From the NCBI GenBank assembly GCA_905221605.1, contig CAJNDS010002527.1, positions 363,617 to 379,239 on the forward strand: a stretch of DNA of 15,623 nucleotides, given 5' to 3'. The notes beneath the pieces were generated by a model, which had not been told where the DNA came from, made no database searches, and saw only the letters and a program-made list of their open reading frames with translations. Positions 1 through 5,501 of the stretch are shown one piece after another. The position numbers and the translations under genes were made by a program. Position 1 is the first letter of the stretch. Every line of letters starts with the position of its first letter. Origin of the DNA: Symbiodinium natans. Its lineage: Eukaryota > Sar > Dinophyceae > Suessiales > Symbiodiniaceae.

Positions 1-180
1 TCCAGAAAGCGTGGAATTTGCGGTTTTGGGAGGGGGGGGAGTTCGAGCGGAAGAAGTAGCTGAGACAACGCGAAGCTTCTGTGACTGTCGTTGTGCGGTG
101 TGTTGTGGTTTCGGCGCCGACCGTTAAACCCGCAGCCCGAGTACTCGGAAGACCCGCGGGTAAACCCTGTGGCCCTAGTA

Positions 181-210
181 ACCCCAAACCCTAAGCCCTA
201 AACCCTAAAC
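181..210 (-). repeat. short CCCTAAA cluster
   Basis: Degenerate copies of CCCTAAA (CCCCAAA, CCCTAAG, CCCTAAA) with the G-rich strand on minus. The 180 bases before it hold a poly-G run near 31-40 and no convincing gene. A 53-bp unique spacer separates it from the next cluster. Confidence 0.85.
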
Positions 211-263
211 ATCCCCAAGTCGTACAGCCTAAGACCACGCCGCAGTGGTACCCTGGTGCGGTT

Positions 264-323
264 CCCTAAACCCCAAACCCTAAACCCCACGCCCTAAACC
301 CCAAATCCTAAACCCTAAACCCC
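264..323 (-). repeat. degenerate CCCTAAA array
   Basis: About eight heptamer-like units mixing CCCTAAA, CCCCAAA and CCCCAAAT, G-rich strand on minus. Together with the G-strand array starting at 421 it brackets a 97-bp island in the orientation of two chromosome ends (CCCTAAA on the left, TTTAGGG on the right). Confidence 0.85.
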
Positions 324-324
324 G

Positions 325-407
325 CAGCCAAAAATGGTCCCCCAGGAGAATTCCATAAGCTGCCTATAGTCAGCAGCACTCCCAAGACCAGCTTCCTCAG
401 ATTCAGC
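325..407 (-). other. exon-like open frame in island between two arrays
   Basis: On the minus strand this island reads without a stop for about 27 codons, starting at a CAG after an AAAG acceptor-like end and including SAADYRQLMEFSWGTIFG. The residue mix looks protein-like, and the codons favour G or C in the third position. No start or stop codon lies inside, so if real it is an internal exon. No family is recognised. Random sequence of this length is often open in one of six frames, so confidence is low. Confidence 0.25.
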
Positions 408-420
408 CTGCTTTATTAGA

Positions 421-478
421 GAGGGTTTAGGGTTTAGGGTTTAGGGTTGAGGGGGTTTAGGGTTGAGGGGGTTTAGGG
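421..478 (+). repeat. TTTAGGG array with TTGAGGGGG variant
   Basis: Four TTTAGGG-type units followed by alternating TTGAGGGGG and TTTAGGG units. The variant is repeated within the array, which points to local duplication. Confidence 0.9.
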
Positions 479-494
479 CCTGCTATACTCATTC

Positions 495-643
495 AAGGGC
501 TTGTTATGATGTTGAGAAGTTTTGAATTCAGGCTCCTGAGTTTTGTCGAGGCGTCTCCATCAAGCAGCAGGCCCGGTGGCAGGAAGCCTCTCATTGGCAT
601 CCAGGGGGGGCAGCATCATCAGCTTTGCACGGAAGAACGATTT
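495..643 (-). other. exon-like open frame (minus strand)
   Basis: About 48 codons are open on minus up to a TGA near 495. The frame includes LMMLPPWMPMRGFLPPGLLL followed by a Ser/Leu/Lys-rich segment. The plus strand of the same interval is also open from an ATG at 506 for 71 codons (running into the following array), so strand choice is uncertain; I prefer minus for residue composition. If real, it lies upstream of the minus-strand island at 325-407 and could belong to the same gene. Family not recognised. Confidence 0.22.
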
Positions 644-675
644 AGGGTTTTGGGTTTTGGGTTTTGGGTTTGGGG
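640..675 (+). repeat. TTTAGGG/TTTTGGG cluster
   Basis: One TTTAGGG followed by three TTTTGGG units and TTTGGGG. This is a distinct local variant. The following 57 bases are unique and hold no clear feature. Confidence 0.85.
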
Positions 676-733
676 AGATCTCACTTCTGCATCTCAAACG
701 AAGGCCTTACGGGTAAAGTGAGGGTAAGGTCGT

Positions 734-788
734 CCTAAACCCTAAATCACAAACCTAAACCCTGAACCCTGAACCCTAAACCCCAAAC
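734..788 (-). repeat. CCCTAAA/CCCTGAA cluster
   Basis: Mixed CCTAAAC, CCCTGAA and CCCCAAA units, with an interruption at ATCACAAA. Confidence 0.85.
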
Positions 789-789
789 C

Positions 790-890
790 AGGCGATTGTG
801 ACAAGTGTGCTGGAGAGCGGTGTTGGGGTTCAAGGCAGGGTTCTCCCGAGACCCAATCGGAAACCTTCAGTTCTAGATTTTTGTGTGCTT
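790..890 (+). other. exon-like open frame with inverted partner at 968-1012
   Basis: After an ACCAG acceptor-like end the plus strand is open for about 33 codons (AIVTSVLESGVGVQGRVLPR, then PNRKPSVLDF). The stretch GRVLPRPNRKPSV is matched on the minus strand of 968-1012 by GKILPPTRPSV, because the two intervals form an inverted repeat around the array at 894-957. That relation may mean a foldback element rather than a gene. No family recognised. Confidence 0.2.
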
Positions 891-1012
891 TGGGGGTTTA
901 GGGTTTAGGGTGTAGGGTTTAGGGTTTAGGGTTTAGGGCCAAAGTTTAGGGTTTAGGAAATAGCGGGCTAGCAACTGAAGGTCTTGTGGGTGGCAGGATC
1001 TTGCCTGGCTTA
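828..1012. repeat. inverted repeat enclosing a telomeric array
   Basis: The left arm (828-876) and right arm (968-1012) are diverged reverse complements. The core ACCTTCAGTT plus CTAG at 863-876 pairs with CTAGCAACTGAAGGT at 968-982, with one extra base on the right. Matching continues outward at roughly 70% (GGCAGGGTTCTCCC on the left against GGCAAGATCCTGCC from the right). The array at 894-957 fills the centre. Confidence 0.6.
894..957 (+). repeat. TTTAGGG array
   Basis: About eight units with one TGTAGGG variant and a five-base interruption (CCAAA). It sits between the arms of the inverted repeat 828-1012. Confidence 0.92.
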
Positions 1013-1027
1013 AACTTCAGGTTGCAG

Positions 1028-1062
1028 GTTTGGGGTTTAGGGTTTAGGGTTTAGGGTTTAGG
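1028..1062 (+). repeat. TTTAGGG array ending at a possible splice acceptor
   Basis: Five units. The last TTTAG (1057-1061) is directly followed by the open frame that begins at 1063. Confidence 0.9.
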
Positions 1063-1140
1063 ATTTCGGCGCACGCTTCCAAGGTCCTGATCGGCTGGGA
1101 CATGCCAGAGAAGCAGCTTGGACACGGATGCGTTTCCTGA
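1063..1140 (+). other. exon-like open frame after TTTAG|G
   Basis: Twenty-five codons from the array boundary to a TGA at 1138-1140, including SAHASKVLIGWDMPEKQLGH. Third codon positions are mostly G or C (for example GTC CTG ATC GGC TGG GAC ATG). The array would supply the 3' splice site TTTAG|G. The minus strand is also open here, so this is a preference and not a proof. It could be a terminal exon, or it could end at the GAGTAG just after the stop. No family recognised. Confidence 0.25.
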
Positions 1141-1228
1141 GTAGCTGACAAGGGACCTTAGGGGTTATTTGGGGGTCAATGAGGGGCTTCCTAGGAATAT
1201 AGGGACTACATAGGGTATATATGAGGGG

Positions 1229-1258
1229 ATATATATATATGTATATATATATATATAT
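1229..1258. repeat. (AT)n microsatellite
   Basis: A dinucleotide AT run of about 30 bases with one GT interruption. It lies in an AT-richer stretch (1150-1320) in which I see no gene. Confidence 0.95.
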
Positions 1259-1319
1259 GGCTTAGTAGCTGAGTGAGTACACGTTGCACTTTTTGGGATA
1301 CGATTACCGCCTATAGAAC

Positions 1320-1484
1320 TGAAAGTGTACACTTTTTTGTGGGCTGATGAACTCAGCAACGAAGTTTCTGCTGCTGCCGCATTTCTGGGTGAAGGGTGTA
1401 GACGAAGGGATCGAGGGGTTTTGAGAGGTGTTGAAGCCTTGTGCCCTGAGTTTGGATCGTGGGGGCCCCTCTTCGAATTCTGCC
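1320..1484 (+). other. ambiguous island with several open frames
   Basis: Two plus frames look possible. One starts with ATG at 1325 and runs into the next array (60 codons, Ala-rich near the start). Another, one base earlier, reads MNSATKFLLLPHFWVKGVDE and stops after about 33 codons. Neither is clearly better, so no gene is called. Confidence 0.12.
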
Positions 1485-1515
1485 AGGGTTTAGGGTTTAG
1501 GGTTTAGGGTTTAGG
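1485..1515 (+). repeat. TTTAGGG array
   Basis: Four near-perfect units followed by TTTAGGATC. Confidence 0.92.
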
Positions 1516-1516
1516 A

Positions 1517-1681
1517 TCATGGATGTGCAACCTCTAGCAAGCAGTTGTCTTTGGTTGACCAGCCCCTTTCTCCTTTGTCCCTTCCATCCCTCTTCATCGA
1601 GCTTGTGTGATCGACTTGCTGTTGGGATGTAGGGCTTGGCTGCTCGAAAGTGTCCACTAAGACGATGCCATGCATCAGGGT
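1517..1681 (-). CDS. possible small ORF or exon (52 codons from ATG)
   Basis: On the minus strand the frame is open from the array edge (TTTAG|GG then ACC CTG ATG) to a TGA at 1517-1519, 55 codons in all, with an ATG whose A is at 1675. The start reads MHGIVLVDTFEQPSPTSQQQ. The middle is basic and polar (SSMKRDGRDKGERGWSTKDN) and the end is CLLEVAHP. Read on minus, the neighbouring array (1682-1742) is TTTAGGG and ends with a TTTAG that could serve as acceptor, so this may be a terminal exon rather than a free-standing gene. Not recognised. Confidence 0.3.
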   Translation of the reverse strand, partial: TLMHGIVLVDTFEQPSPTSQQQVDHTSSMKRDGRDKGERGWSTKDNCLLEVAHP

Positions 1682-1742
1682 CCCTAAACCCTAAGCCCTA
1701 AACCCTAAACCCTAAACCCTAAACCCTAAACCCTAAACCCTA
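1682..1742 (-). repeat. CCCTAAA array, nearly pure
   Basis: About nine units, the last six or more perfect, G-rich strand on minus. Confidence 0.95.
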
Positions 1743-1754
1743 CCCCCAGTTTCT

Positions 1755-2012
1755 TTGACATTGACACCTCCACGCAGAGAGCCTAGGTATCTGATCTCTG
1801 ACCCCATCGGAGGCCATCAACTCCAGCGCCTGCATGCAGCTACATTGTCGGAGAGAGCAGAAGAATGTTATTGTCATTTTCTTGTGGCTCTTAAGCAAAT
1901 ACTGGGTTATGTTTGCGTCCACTCTCCGCGTGACTGCACTTCAGTGCACGCGTGCAGCTGCAACTGTCTCGGGGTGCTCTTCCTACATCTCCCGGAGTGG
2001 ATTGGTTAAGAA
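1755..2012. other. island with overlapping weak ORFs
   Basis: Open frames of 60-84 codons occur on both strands (plus 1755-2009 and 1834-2016, minus 1740-1922). None has clear codon bias, motifs or a preferred strand, so I call no gene. Confidence 0.15.
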
Positions 2013-2013
2013 G

Positions 2014-2350
2014 TAGTTGTGCTTGAAAACCAGAATAGGAACCCCCATGCGATTTCAGGATCGTGCTGAACTAACCAATTTTGGAAGATCTGGGTTTCTT
2101 GTTGCTGTGAGGGAAGCCTCATTCGAAGATGTAACGGGTTTTTCCTCGCAAGCTGGCCATCGGCGGCAGCTTTTCTCTCTGATAATACCCGATCTCGCTA
2201 AACATGGCGCTTGTGGATGAGTTTGTGACTGGTTTGGAACCATCGTTGGCCACCATCGACCCATTTTTCCCGACGTGTGCATCCCTTGGGCGCGCCTGAT
2301 CAAGGGCTCGATGCCCCAGGGTTTAGGGTTTGGGGCTTATATAGGGTTTA
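2014..2350 (+). pseudogene. coding-like frame broken by one TGA
   Basis: One plus frame stays open from 2017 to the array at 2319 and into it, with a single internal TGA at 2218-2220. Before the stop it reads through SGFLVAVREASFEDVTGFSS and FSLIIPDLAKHGACG; after it, VCDWFGTIVGHHRPIFPDVC and then IPWARLIKGSMPQ. About 100 codons with one stop is more than expected by chance. It may be a decayed gene, two exons, or one interrupted exon. A shorter frame starting at the ATG near 2203 (MALVDEFVTGLEPSLATIDP) overlaps the 3' half in another phase and is an alternative. Family not recognised. Confidence 0.25.
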
Positions 2351-2371
2351 GGTTTTAGGGTTTAGGGTTTT
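2319..2371 (+). repeat. degenerate TTTAGGG cluster
   Basis: About six units with TTTGGGG, CTTATATAGGG and TTTTAGGG variants. Confidence 0.85.
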
Positions 2372-2529
2372 GAGCTCTGACATCTCTGTGGCATCCTGCT
2401 CGATGTAACATGTGGGGGTCTTTAGGGAGACGTTGCCAAAGCACGTCCTCCAACTCCATCTCATTCGGTCCAGCGGCATGAATGGATGCAAACCAGCAGC
2501 ATGAGGTCAAAACCACGAAAGAAGACACC
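2372..2529 (-). other. exon-like open frame (minus), downstream of dispersed repeat copy D
   Basis: About 53 codons are open on minus after an ACCCAGAG acceptor-like end. The frame includes HAAGPNEMELEDVLWQRLPK and DPHMLHRAGCHRDVRAQN, with an acidic-to-basic residue mix typical of coding DNA. On this strand the order is telomeric array (2742-2824), dispersed element copy D (2630-2733), then this frame, the same order as at 4386-4640 on plus. There is no start codon near the beginning, so it would be an internal exon. Not recognised. Confidence 0.3.
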
Positions 2530-2629
2530 CTCTGGGTTTTGGAGTACTATACTTCAATGTTTTTTTGGCTCTGGGTTCCTGTAATACCAGTATCTACTTA
2601 TACCGAGAAGGGTCTACTCCAAAGTAGGG

Positions 2630-2733
2630 CAACATAGGGGCCTTAATAATTTGAAAAGGGTTCTGGGGGTTAGTATAGTATAAGTATAAAGGGACCATAA
2701 GTGAATACTGTTAGTAATTATTCCGACCCCTAT
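2630..2733 (-). repeat. dispersed ~100-bp element, copy D
   Basis: Read on minus this matches copies at 4469, 10749 and 11310. Landmarks in order are GGGGTCGGAATAATTACT, TTATGGTCCCTTTATA, CTTATACTATACTAACCCCC, AACCCTTTTCAAATTATTAA and AAGGCCCCTATGTTG. It is the best-preserved copy together with copy A. Confidence 0.8.
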
Positions 2734-2741
2734 AGTACGCT

Positions 2742-2824
2742 AAAGCCCTAAAACCCTGAACCCTAAACCCTGAACCCAAAGCCCTAAACCCTAAACCCTA
2801 AAACCCTGAAAATACCCTGAACCC
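2742..2824 (-). repeat. degenerate CCCTAAA/CCCTGAA array
   Basis: About eleven units with CCCTGAA, CCCTAAAA and CCCAAAG variants. The region 2530-2741 before it holds dispersed element copy D and a short inverted repeat (GTACTATA near 2543, TATAGTAC near 2731). Confidence 0.9.
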
Positions 2825-2906
2825 TTCTTGCCGAAGCCAAACTCCGGTATGTCACCACCATGGGCCCTGCGGGTCAAGAGCTGTTGATCCATCTGCTCAT
2901 GGACAG
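2821..2906 (+). other. exon-like frame cut by a telomeric insertion
   Basis: The plus frame reads LLAEAKLRYVTTMGPAGQEL then LIHLLMD, 28 codons without a stop, up to the array at 2907. The bases TGCTCATGGACAG at its 3' edge recur right after the array, so the frame can be followed across the insertion: it continues RRVPE and reaches a TAA overlapping a GTAAG donor-like site near 3007. Codon choice is GC3-rich. The product is not recognised. This is one of the better exon candidates. Confidence 0.35.
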
Positions 2907-2993
2907 GGTTTAGGGTTTAGGGTTTAGGGTTTAGGGTTTAGGGTTTAGGGTTTAGGGTTTAGGGTTTAGGGTTTAGGGTTTGCTCATGGACAG
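2894..2993 (+). mobile_element. telomeric array flanked by a 13-bp direct repeat
   Basis: TGCTCATGGACAG occurs at 2894-2906 and again, exactly, at 2981-2993. Between them lie only 74 bases of TTTAGGG repeat in perfect register. This is the structure expected if telomeric DNA was inserted at a staggered break and the ends were filled in, giving a target-site duplication. Array plus one duplicate is 87 bp, a multiple of three. Confidence 0.75.
2907..2980 (+). repeat. perfect TTTAGGG array
   Basis: Ten and a half uninterrupted units. The purity suggests it is younger than the degenerate arrays nearby. Confidence 0.97.
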
Positions 2994-3040
2994 ACGTGTG
3001 CCAGAGTAAGATTGGCCCTCCGGAAATATTTAACACCATG

Positions 3041-3104
3041 CCCCTAAACCCCAAACCCCAAACCCCAAACCCTAAACCCTAAACCCGAAACCCTAAACCC
3101 TAAA
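3041..3104 (-). repeat. CCCCAAA then CCCTAAA array
   Basis: Nine units; the first block is CCCCAAA and the second CCCTAAA, with one CCCGAAA. Confidence 0.92.
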
Positions 3105-3219
3105 TGGATCATTCACCCCCCTGGAAGGTCACGACCTGTTTGTTGCTGCAGAGCGCAGCAACGGCATGATGGGTGCCCTTGGTCGGCAGGCAGTCGAGCA
3201 CCTGTTGGCTTTAGGGCTT
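3103..3219 (+). other. exon-like open frame between two arrays
   Basis: Thirty-eight codons are open on plus: GSFTPLEGHDLFVAAERSNG followed by MMGALGRQAVEHLLALG. The mixture of small, acidic, basic and hydrophobic residues and frequent G/C third positions make it one of the most protein-like islands. Arrays of opposite orientation abut both sides (C strand left, G strand right). The frame dies in the CTTAGGG repeats. A competing frame begins with ATG at 3104-3106 but stops after about 19 codons. Not recognised. Confidence 0.35.
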
Positions 3220-3280
3220 AGGGCTTAGGGCTTAGGGTTTAGGGTTTAGGGTTTAGGGTTTAGGGTTTAGGGTTTAGGGT
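3210..3280 (+). repeat. TTTAGGG array with CTTAGGG block
   Basis: Starts with three CTTAGGG units and continues as about six perfect TTTAGGG units, so the variant has been amplified at one end only. Confidence 0.95.
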
Positions 3281-3590
3281 ACTTGGAAGTAAGTTTTTTG
3301 GGGTACTATAATTCCTAAGAAACAGCAAAAAAATTGCGAGGGTTCCAAGTTCAGTATAGTTGGGTTGAGACTCGCCCCTGTTGCAGAGAGCAGTGAGAGG
3401 TTGGACACTTACTTCTGGCTTGCAATGAAAGCAGGACGGCGCCAAAATGTGTCAACATTGCACTAGTCACTAGTTGCCTGGTCTCACCATCCCTCAATCG
3501 GGGCCTTTGCGAGATCAAAACGGCAACAAGCTAGCTAGCTCCATGCCTCTATGCTCGACCAGAGACATCTAGGCATGAGGGCCTCGTCCC
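3281..3590. other. island without a clear gene
   Basis: Holds a short inverted repeat (ACTTGGAA near 3281 against TTCCAAGT near 3343), T and A runs, and GCTAGCTAGCT near 3530. A 61-codon minus ORF (3260-3445) overlaps the preceding array and lacks convincing composition. Confidence 0.3.
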
Positions 3591-3662
3591 CAAGCACTTC
3601 CGGAGGTCTTTGAAGGTGGACATCGCCCCTTCACGCTGGACATCGCCATGCTCGAAGGCAGA
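3591..3662 (+). other. exon-like open frame
   Basis: Open for 24 codons up to the array: LPEVFEGGHRPFTLDIAMLE then GR. The pentamer AGACC occurs at the left boundary of the array (3659-3663) and again at its right end (CCTAGACCGAC), possibly a short duplication. Short and unrecognised; another plus frame across the same bases is also open. Confidence 0.22.
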
Positions 3663-3755
3663 CCCTAAACCCTAAACTGGCCCTAAACCCTAAACCCTAA
3701 ACCCTAAACCCTAAACCCTAAACCCTAAACCCTAAACCCTAAACCTAAACCCTAG
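3662..3755 (-). repeat. CCCTAAA array
   Basis: About thirteen units, mostly perfect, with a TGG interruption after the second and a shortened CCTAAA unit near the end. Confidence 0.95.
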
Positions 3756-3977
3756 ACCGACATTGTAGGGTCTCGGGATTGCTCTAGAGTCAGGGCTAGG
3801 TTTTAACATGGATTTTATAGTTTATTACCCTCTGAATCCCTGCATAACCCTTATAAAGCCATAAACTGTTAGCCCCTTATAGGCCCCCGTAAACCTGCCC
3901 AGGAGTGTTGTGATCTGAAACGTGGTCTCTTTCGGAGTTGTTGTTGCTTCAGGCTTTCTGTTCCCACACTCTTTTGA

Positions 3978-4182
3978 TTGAAGATTGTGCTTCTCACAAC
4001 AGGAGAGCCTTGGAGCTGGCAAGCATTTCAGCCATCTTTCCTCGGCACATGTCATTATTCTATCACTATTAAGATCACCACTGCGATTGTAGCTGAATTT
4101 GGTATGGTCAACGTGCTGGAAGCAACGACCACAGCTGTCCAGTCTATCTGTCTTGAAGCAGCAAGTGCCGGAACTCCCTTAA
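3978..4182 (+). other. coding-like frame running into an array
   Basis: About 68 codons are open on plus before the frame enters the CCCTAAA-type array, which itself reads as Pro/Asn/Lys repeats. The non-repeat part includes KIVLLTTGEPWSWQAFQPSF and TTAIVAEFGMVNVLEATTTA, then VQSICLEAASAGTPL. The array has no stop in this phase and would be translated as filler, so a predictor may fuse the two. A minus frame (3825-4055) overlaps the 5' half. Not recognised. Confidence 0.28.
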
Positions 4183-4302
4183 CCCTAATTCCAAAAACCC
4201 CAAACCCTAAACCCCAAAACCCGAACCCCGAACCCCGAACACCCAACCCCAAACCCCAAACCCTAAACCCCAAACCCTAAACCCCAAACCCCAAACCCCT
4301 TA
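4178..4302 (-). repeat. degenerate CCCCAAA/CCCTAAA/CCCCGAA array
   Basis: About seventeen units dominated by CCCCAAA and CCCCGAA variants rather than the canonical unit. CCCTTAA lies at both edges. Confidence 0.92.
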
Positions 4303-4307
4303 AAAGG

Positions 4308-4385
4308 CCCTGGCGCTGCGCCATTGTCCTTCGTGCGCCTGGAGCGGCCCTTCGCGTGTACTTGCGCCATGGCCTGGTCGAGAAA
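4308..4385 (+). other. exon-like open frame, GC3-rich
   Basis: Twenty-six codons: WRCAIVLRAPGAALRVYLRH then GLVEK, ending at the array. Nearly all third positions are G or C (TGC GCC ATT GTC CTT CGT GCG CCT GGA GCG GCC). Composition resembles a folded domain. All three plus frames are open for long stretches here because the DNA is GC-rich. Not recognised. Confidence 0.28.
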
Positions 4386-4462
4386 TTAGGGTTTAGGGTT
4401 TAGGATTTAGGGTTTAGCGTTTAGTGTTTAGGGTTTAGGATTTAGGGTTGAGGGTTTAGGGT
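4386..4462 (+). repeat. degenerate TTTAGGG array
   Basis: Eleven units with single-base variants (TTTAGGA, TTTAGCG, TTTAGTG, TTGAGGG), seven bases before dispersed element copy A. Confidence 0.92.
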
Positions 4463-4468
4463 ACTCCC

Positions 4469-4569
4469 CGTCAGAATAATTACTAGTAGTATGGCCTGAT
4501 GGTCCCTATATGATTATACTAGAATAGCCCCCAAAAAACCCTTTTCGAATTCTTAAGGCCCCTATGTTG
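4469..4569 (+). repeat. dispersed ~100-bp element, copy A
   Basis: Shares CAGAATAATTACTAGTAGTA, ATGGTCCCTATATGATTATA, AACCCTTTTCGAATTCTTAA and GGCCCCTATGTTG with copies B, C and D. It is followed eight bases later by an exon-like island that starts after TTGAG. Confidence 0.8.
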
Positions 4570-4577
4570 GGGTTGAG

Positions 4578-4639
4578 AATCGGTTTCTGGGAGGAGACCC
4601 TATGGGCATGGTTTTGGTCTCTCTGGGCTTCTGCATTAG
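4578..4639 (+). other. small exon candidate with AG acceptor and GTGAAT donor
   Basis: The interval is bounded by TTGAG on the left and a G|GTGAAT donor-like site on the right. It reads NRFLGGDPMGMVLVSLGFCI in one open frame of 21 codons. It lies between dispersed element copy A and a CCCTAAA array, so both flanks would be intron. A short motif-based guess. Confidence 0.28.
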
Positions 4640-4645
4640 GTGAAT

Positions 4646-4756
4646 CCCCAAACTCTAAACCCCAAACCCTAAACCCTAAACCCTAAACCCTAAACCCTAA
4701 ACCCTAAACCCTAAACCCTAAACAACCCTCAACCCTGAACCCCAAACCCTAAACCC
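4646..4756 (-). repeat. CCCTAAA array
   Basis: About fifteen units, a perfect core bordered by CCCCAAA, CCCTCAA and CCCTGAA at the ends. Confidence 0.95.
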
Positions 4757-4757
4757 A

Positions 4758-4856
4758 GCAGGGTCTGATCTGCGCTTCTCATTGAATCACTACGTTTCCA
4801 AAACCCTGCGAAAATTGTCGATGGCCAACGCCTTATTGACTACCATATCTGCTTAA
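4758..4856 (+). other. exon-like frame ending at a foldback element
   Basis: Thirty-two codons from the array edge (CCCAG|CAG) to a TAA at 4854-4856: GSDLRFSLNHYVSKTLRKLS then MANALLTTISA. The last residues lie in the left arm of the foldback 4836-4966. Beyond the right arm the sequence VVEGISRLAAP is open, so the foldback may be an intron or insertion inside a coding stretch. Not recognised. Confidence 0.3.
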
Positions 4857-4966
4857 GAACCCCCAAGAAGCCGCAGATGAACAATCCCTATATTGACCTA
4901 ATGAGGAATACGGTTTTGTTAACCCGATTTTTTTGGGGGGGGGTTCTTAAGCAAATAGTAGTTGAA
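4836..4966. mobile_element. MITE-like or introner-like foldback element
   Basis: The left arm at 4836-4864 (ACTACCATATCTGCTTAAGA then ACCCCC) and right arm at 4939-4966 are reverse complements with one two-base gap and few mismatches. The spacer is about 75 bp and contains poly-T and poly-G runs. No direct duplication is seen outside the arms, so transposition is inferred from structure alone. Confidence 0.55.
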
Positions 4967-4985
4967 GGAATCTCCAGGCTGGCAG

Positions 4986-5010
4986 CCCCAAACCCTAAAC
5001 CCTAAACCCT
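4986..5010 (-). repeat. short CCCTAAA array
   Basis: Three and a half units between two islands. Confidence 0.9.
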
Positions 5011-5042
5011 CGGCCCTGCCAAGGCCCATTGACTCGGACCCG

Positions 5043-5138
5043 GAGTAAACTCTTAATCCCCTTTTTTGGGGGCTTAGGTTCCCTTTTCAGCCCCTTCGCC
5101 AAAAACAAGGGGGCACCCTTTTTATTCCTAGCTTACTC
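5043..5138. repeat. weak inverted repeat
   Basis: GAGTAAACT and following bases at 5043-5060 pair imperfectly with the complement of the stretch ending AGCTTACTC at 5138. Poly-T/poly-G tracts lie inside. The arms match at about 12 of 18 positions, so this may be chance in low-complexity DNA. No gene is called in 5011-5155. Confidence 0.3.
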
Positions 5139-5155
5139 TTGGGTCACCCTAACCA

Positions 5156-5217
5156 GAACCCTAAACCCTAAACCCTAAACCCTAAACCCTAAACCCTAAA
5201 CCCTAAACCCTAAACCC
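5156..5217 (-). repeat. CCCTAAA array, nearly perfect
   Basis: Nearly nine perfect units. Confidence 0.96.
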
Positions 5218-5221
5218 TTCG

Positions 5222-5350
5222 GGTCTGAGAGAAGCAGCCTTGGCCGGGTTTTGAGTTCGAGGCTTAGAGGCTCTCGGCCTTGATGCTTTTTAGGGTTTCA
5301 GGACCACGGAAAACCATGAACCTTGAAGCCCAAAAGCATCCTGATACCCT
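5222..5350 (-). pseudogene. coding-like frame interrupted by one telomeric heptamer
   Basis: Minus strand: GYQDAFGLQGSWFSVVLKP and then a TAA formed within a lone AAACCCT unit (plus 5290-5299). The next frame, KHQGREPLSLELKTRPRLLL, continues open to the array at 5217. The two open frames are in register with each other if the seven-base unit is disregarded. This suggests a coding stretch broken by a single telomeric unit, though a one-in-three phase coincidence cannot be excluded. Not recognised. Confidence 0.25.
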
Positions 5351-5351
5351 G

Positions 5352-5419
5352 CTAGGGTTTAGGGTGTAGGGTGTAGGGTGTAGGGTGTAGGGTTTAGGGT
5401 TTAGGGTTTAGGGTTTAGG
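5352..5419 (+). repeat. TTTAGGG array with TGTAGGG block
   Basis: Four consecutive TGTAGGG units embedded between TTTAGGG units, a locally amplified point variant. Confidence 0.95.
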
Positions 5420-5501
5420 CCCCTGAACCCAGGCTGTTGCTTGGGGCGGCCCAAGCCTGCGCCTCGTGGGCTTCGGGGTCTTGGTGGGCTCTGAAAAGTG
5501 C

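Noticed and set aside
3659-3760. AGACC at both ends of the array 3662-3755
   Set aside because: Five bases, partly overlapping telomere-like sequence; too short to separate from chance.
4055-4273. Minus ORF rich in GFRVWGLG-type repeats
   Set aside because: It is the translation of telomere-like units. Such Gly/Phe/Trp/Leu proteins appear wherever TTTAGGG variants are read through and are not genes.
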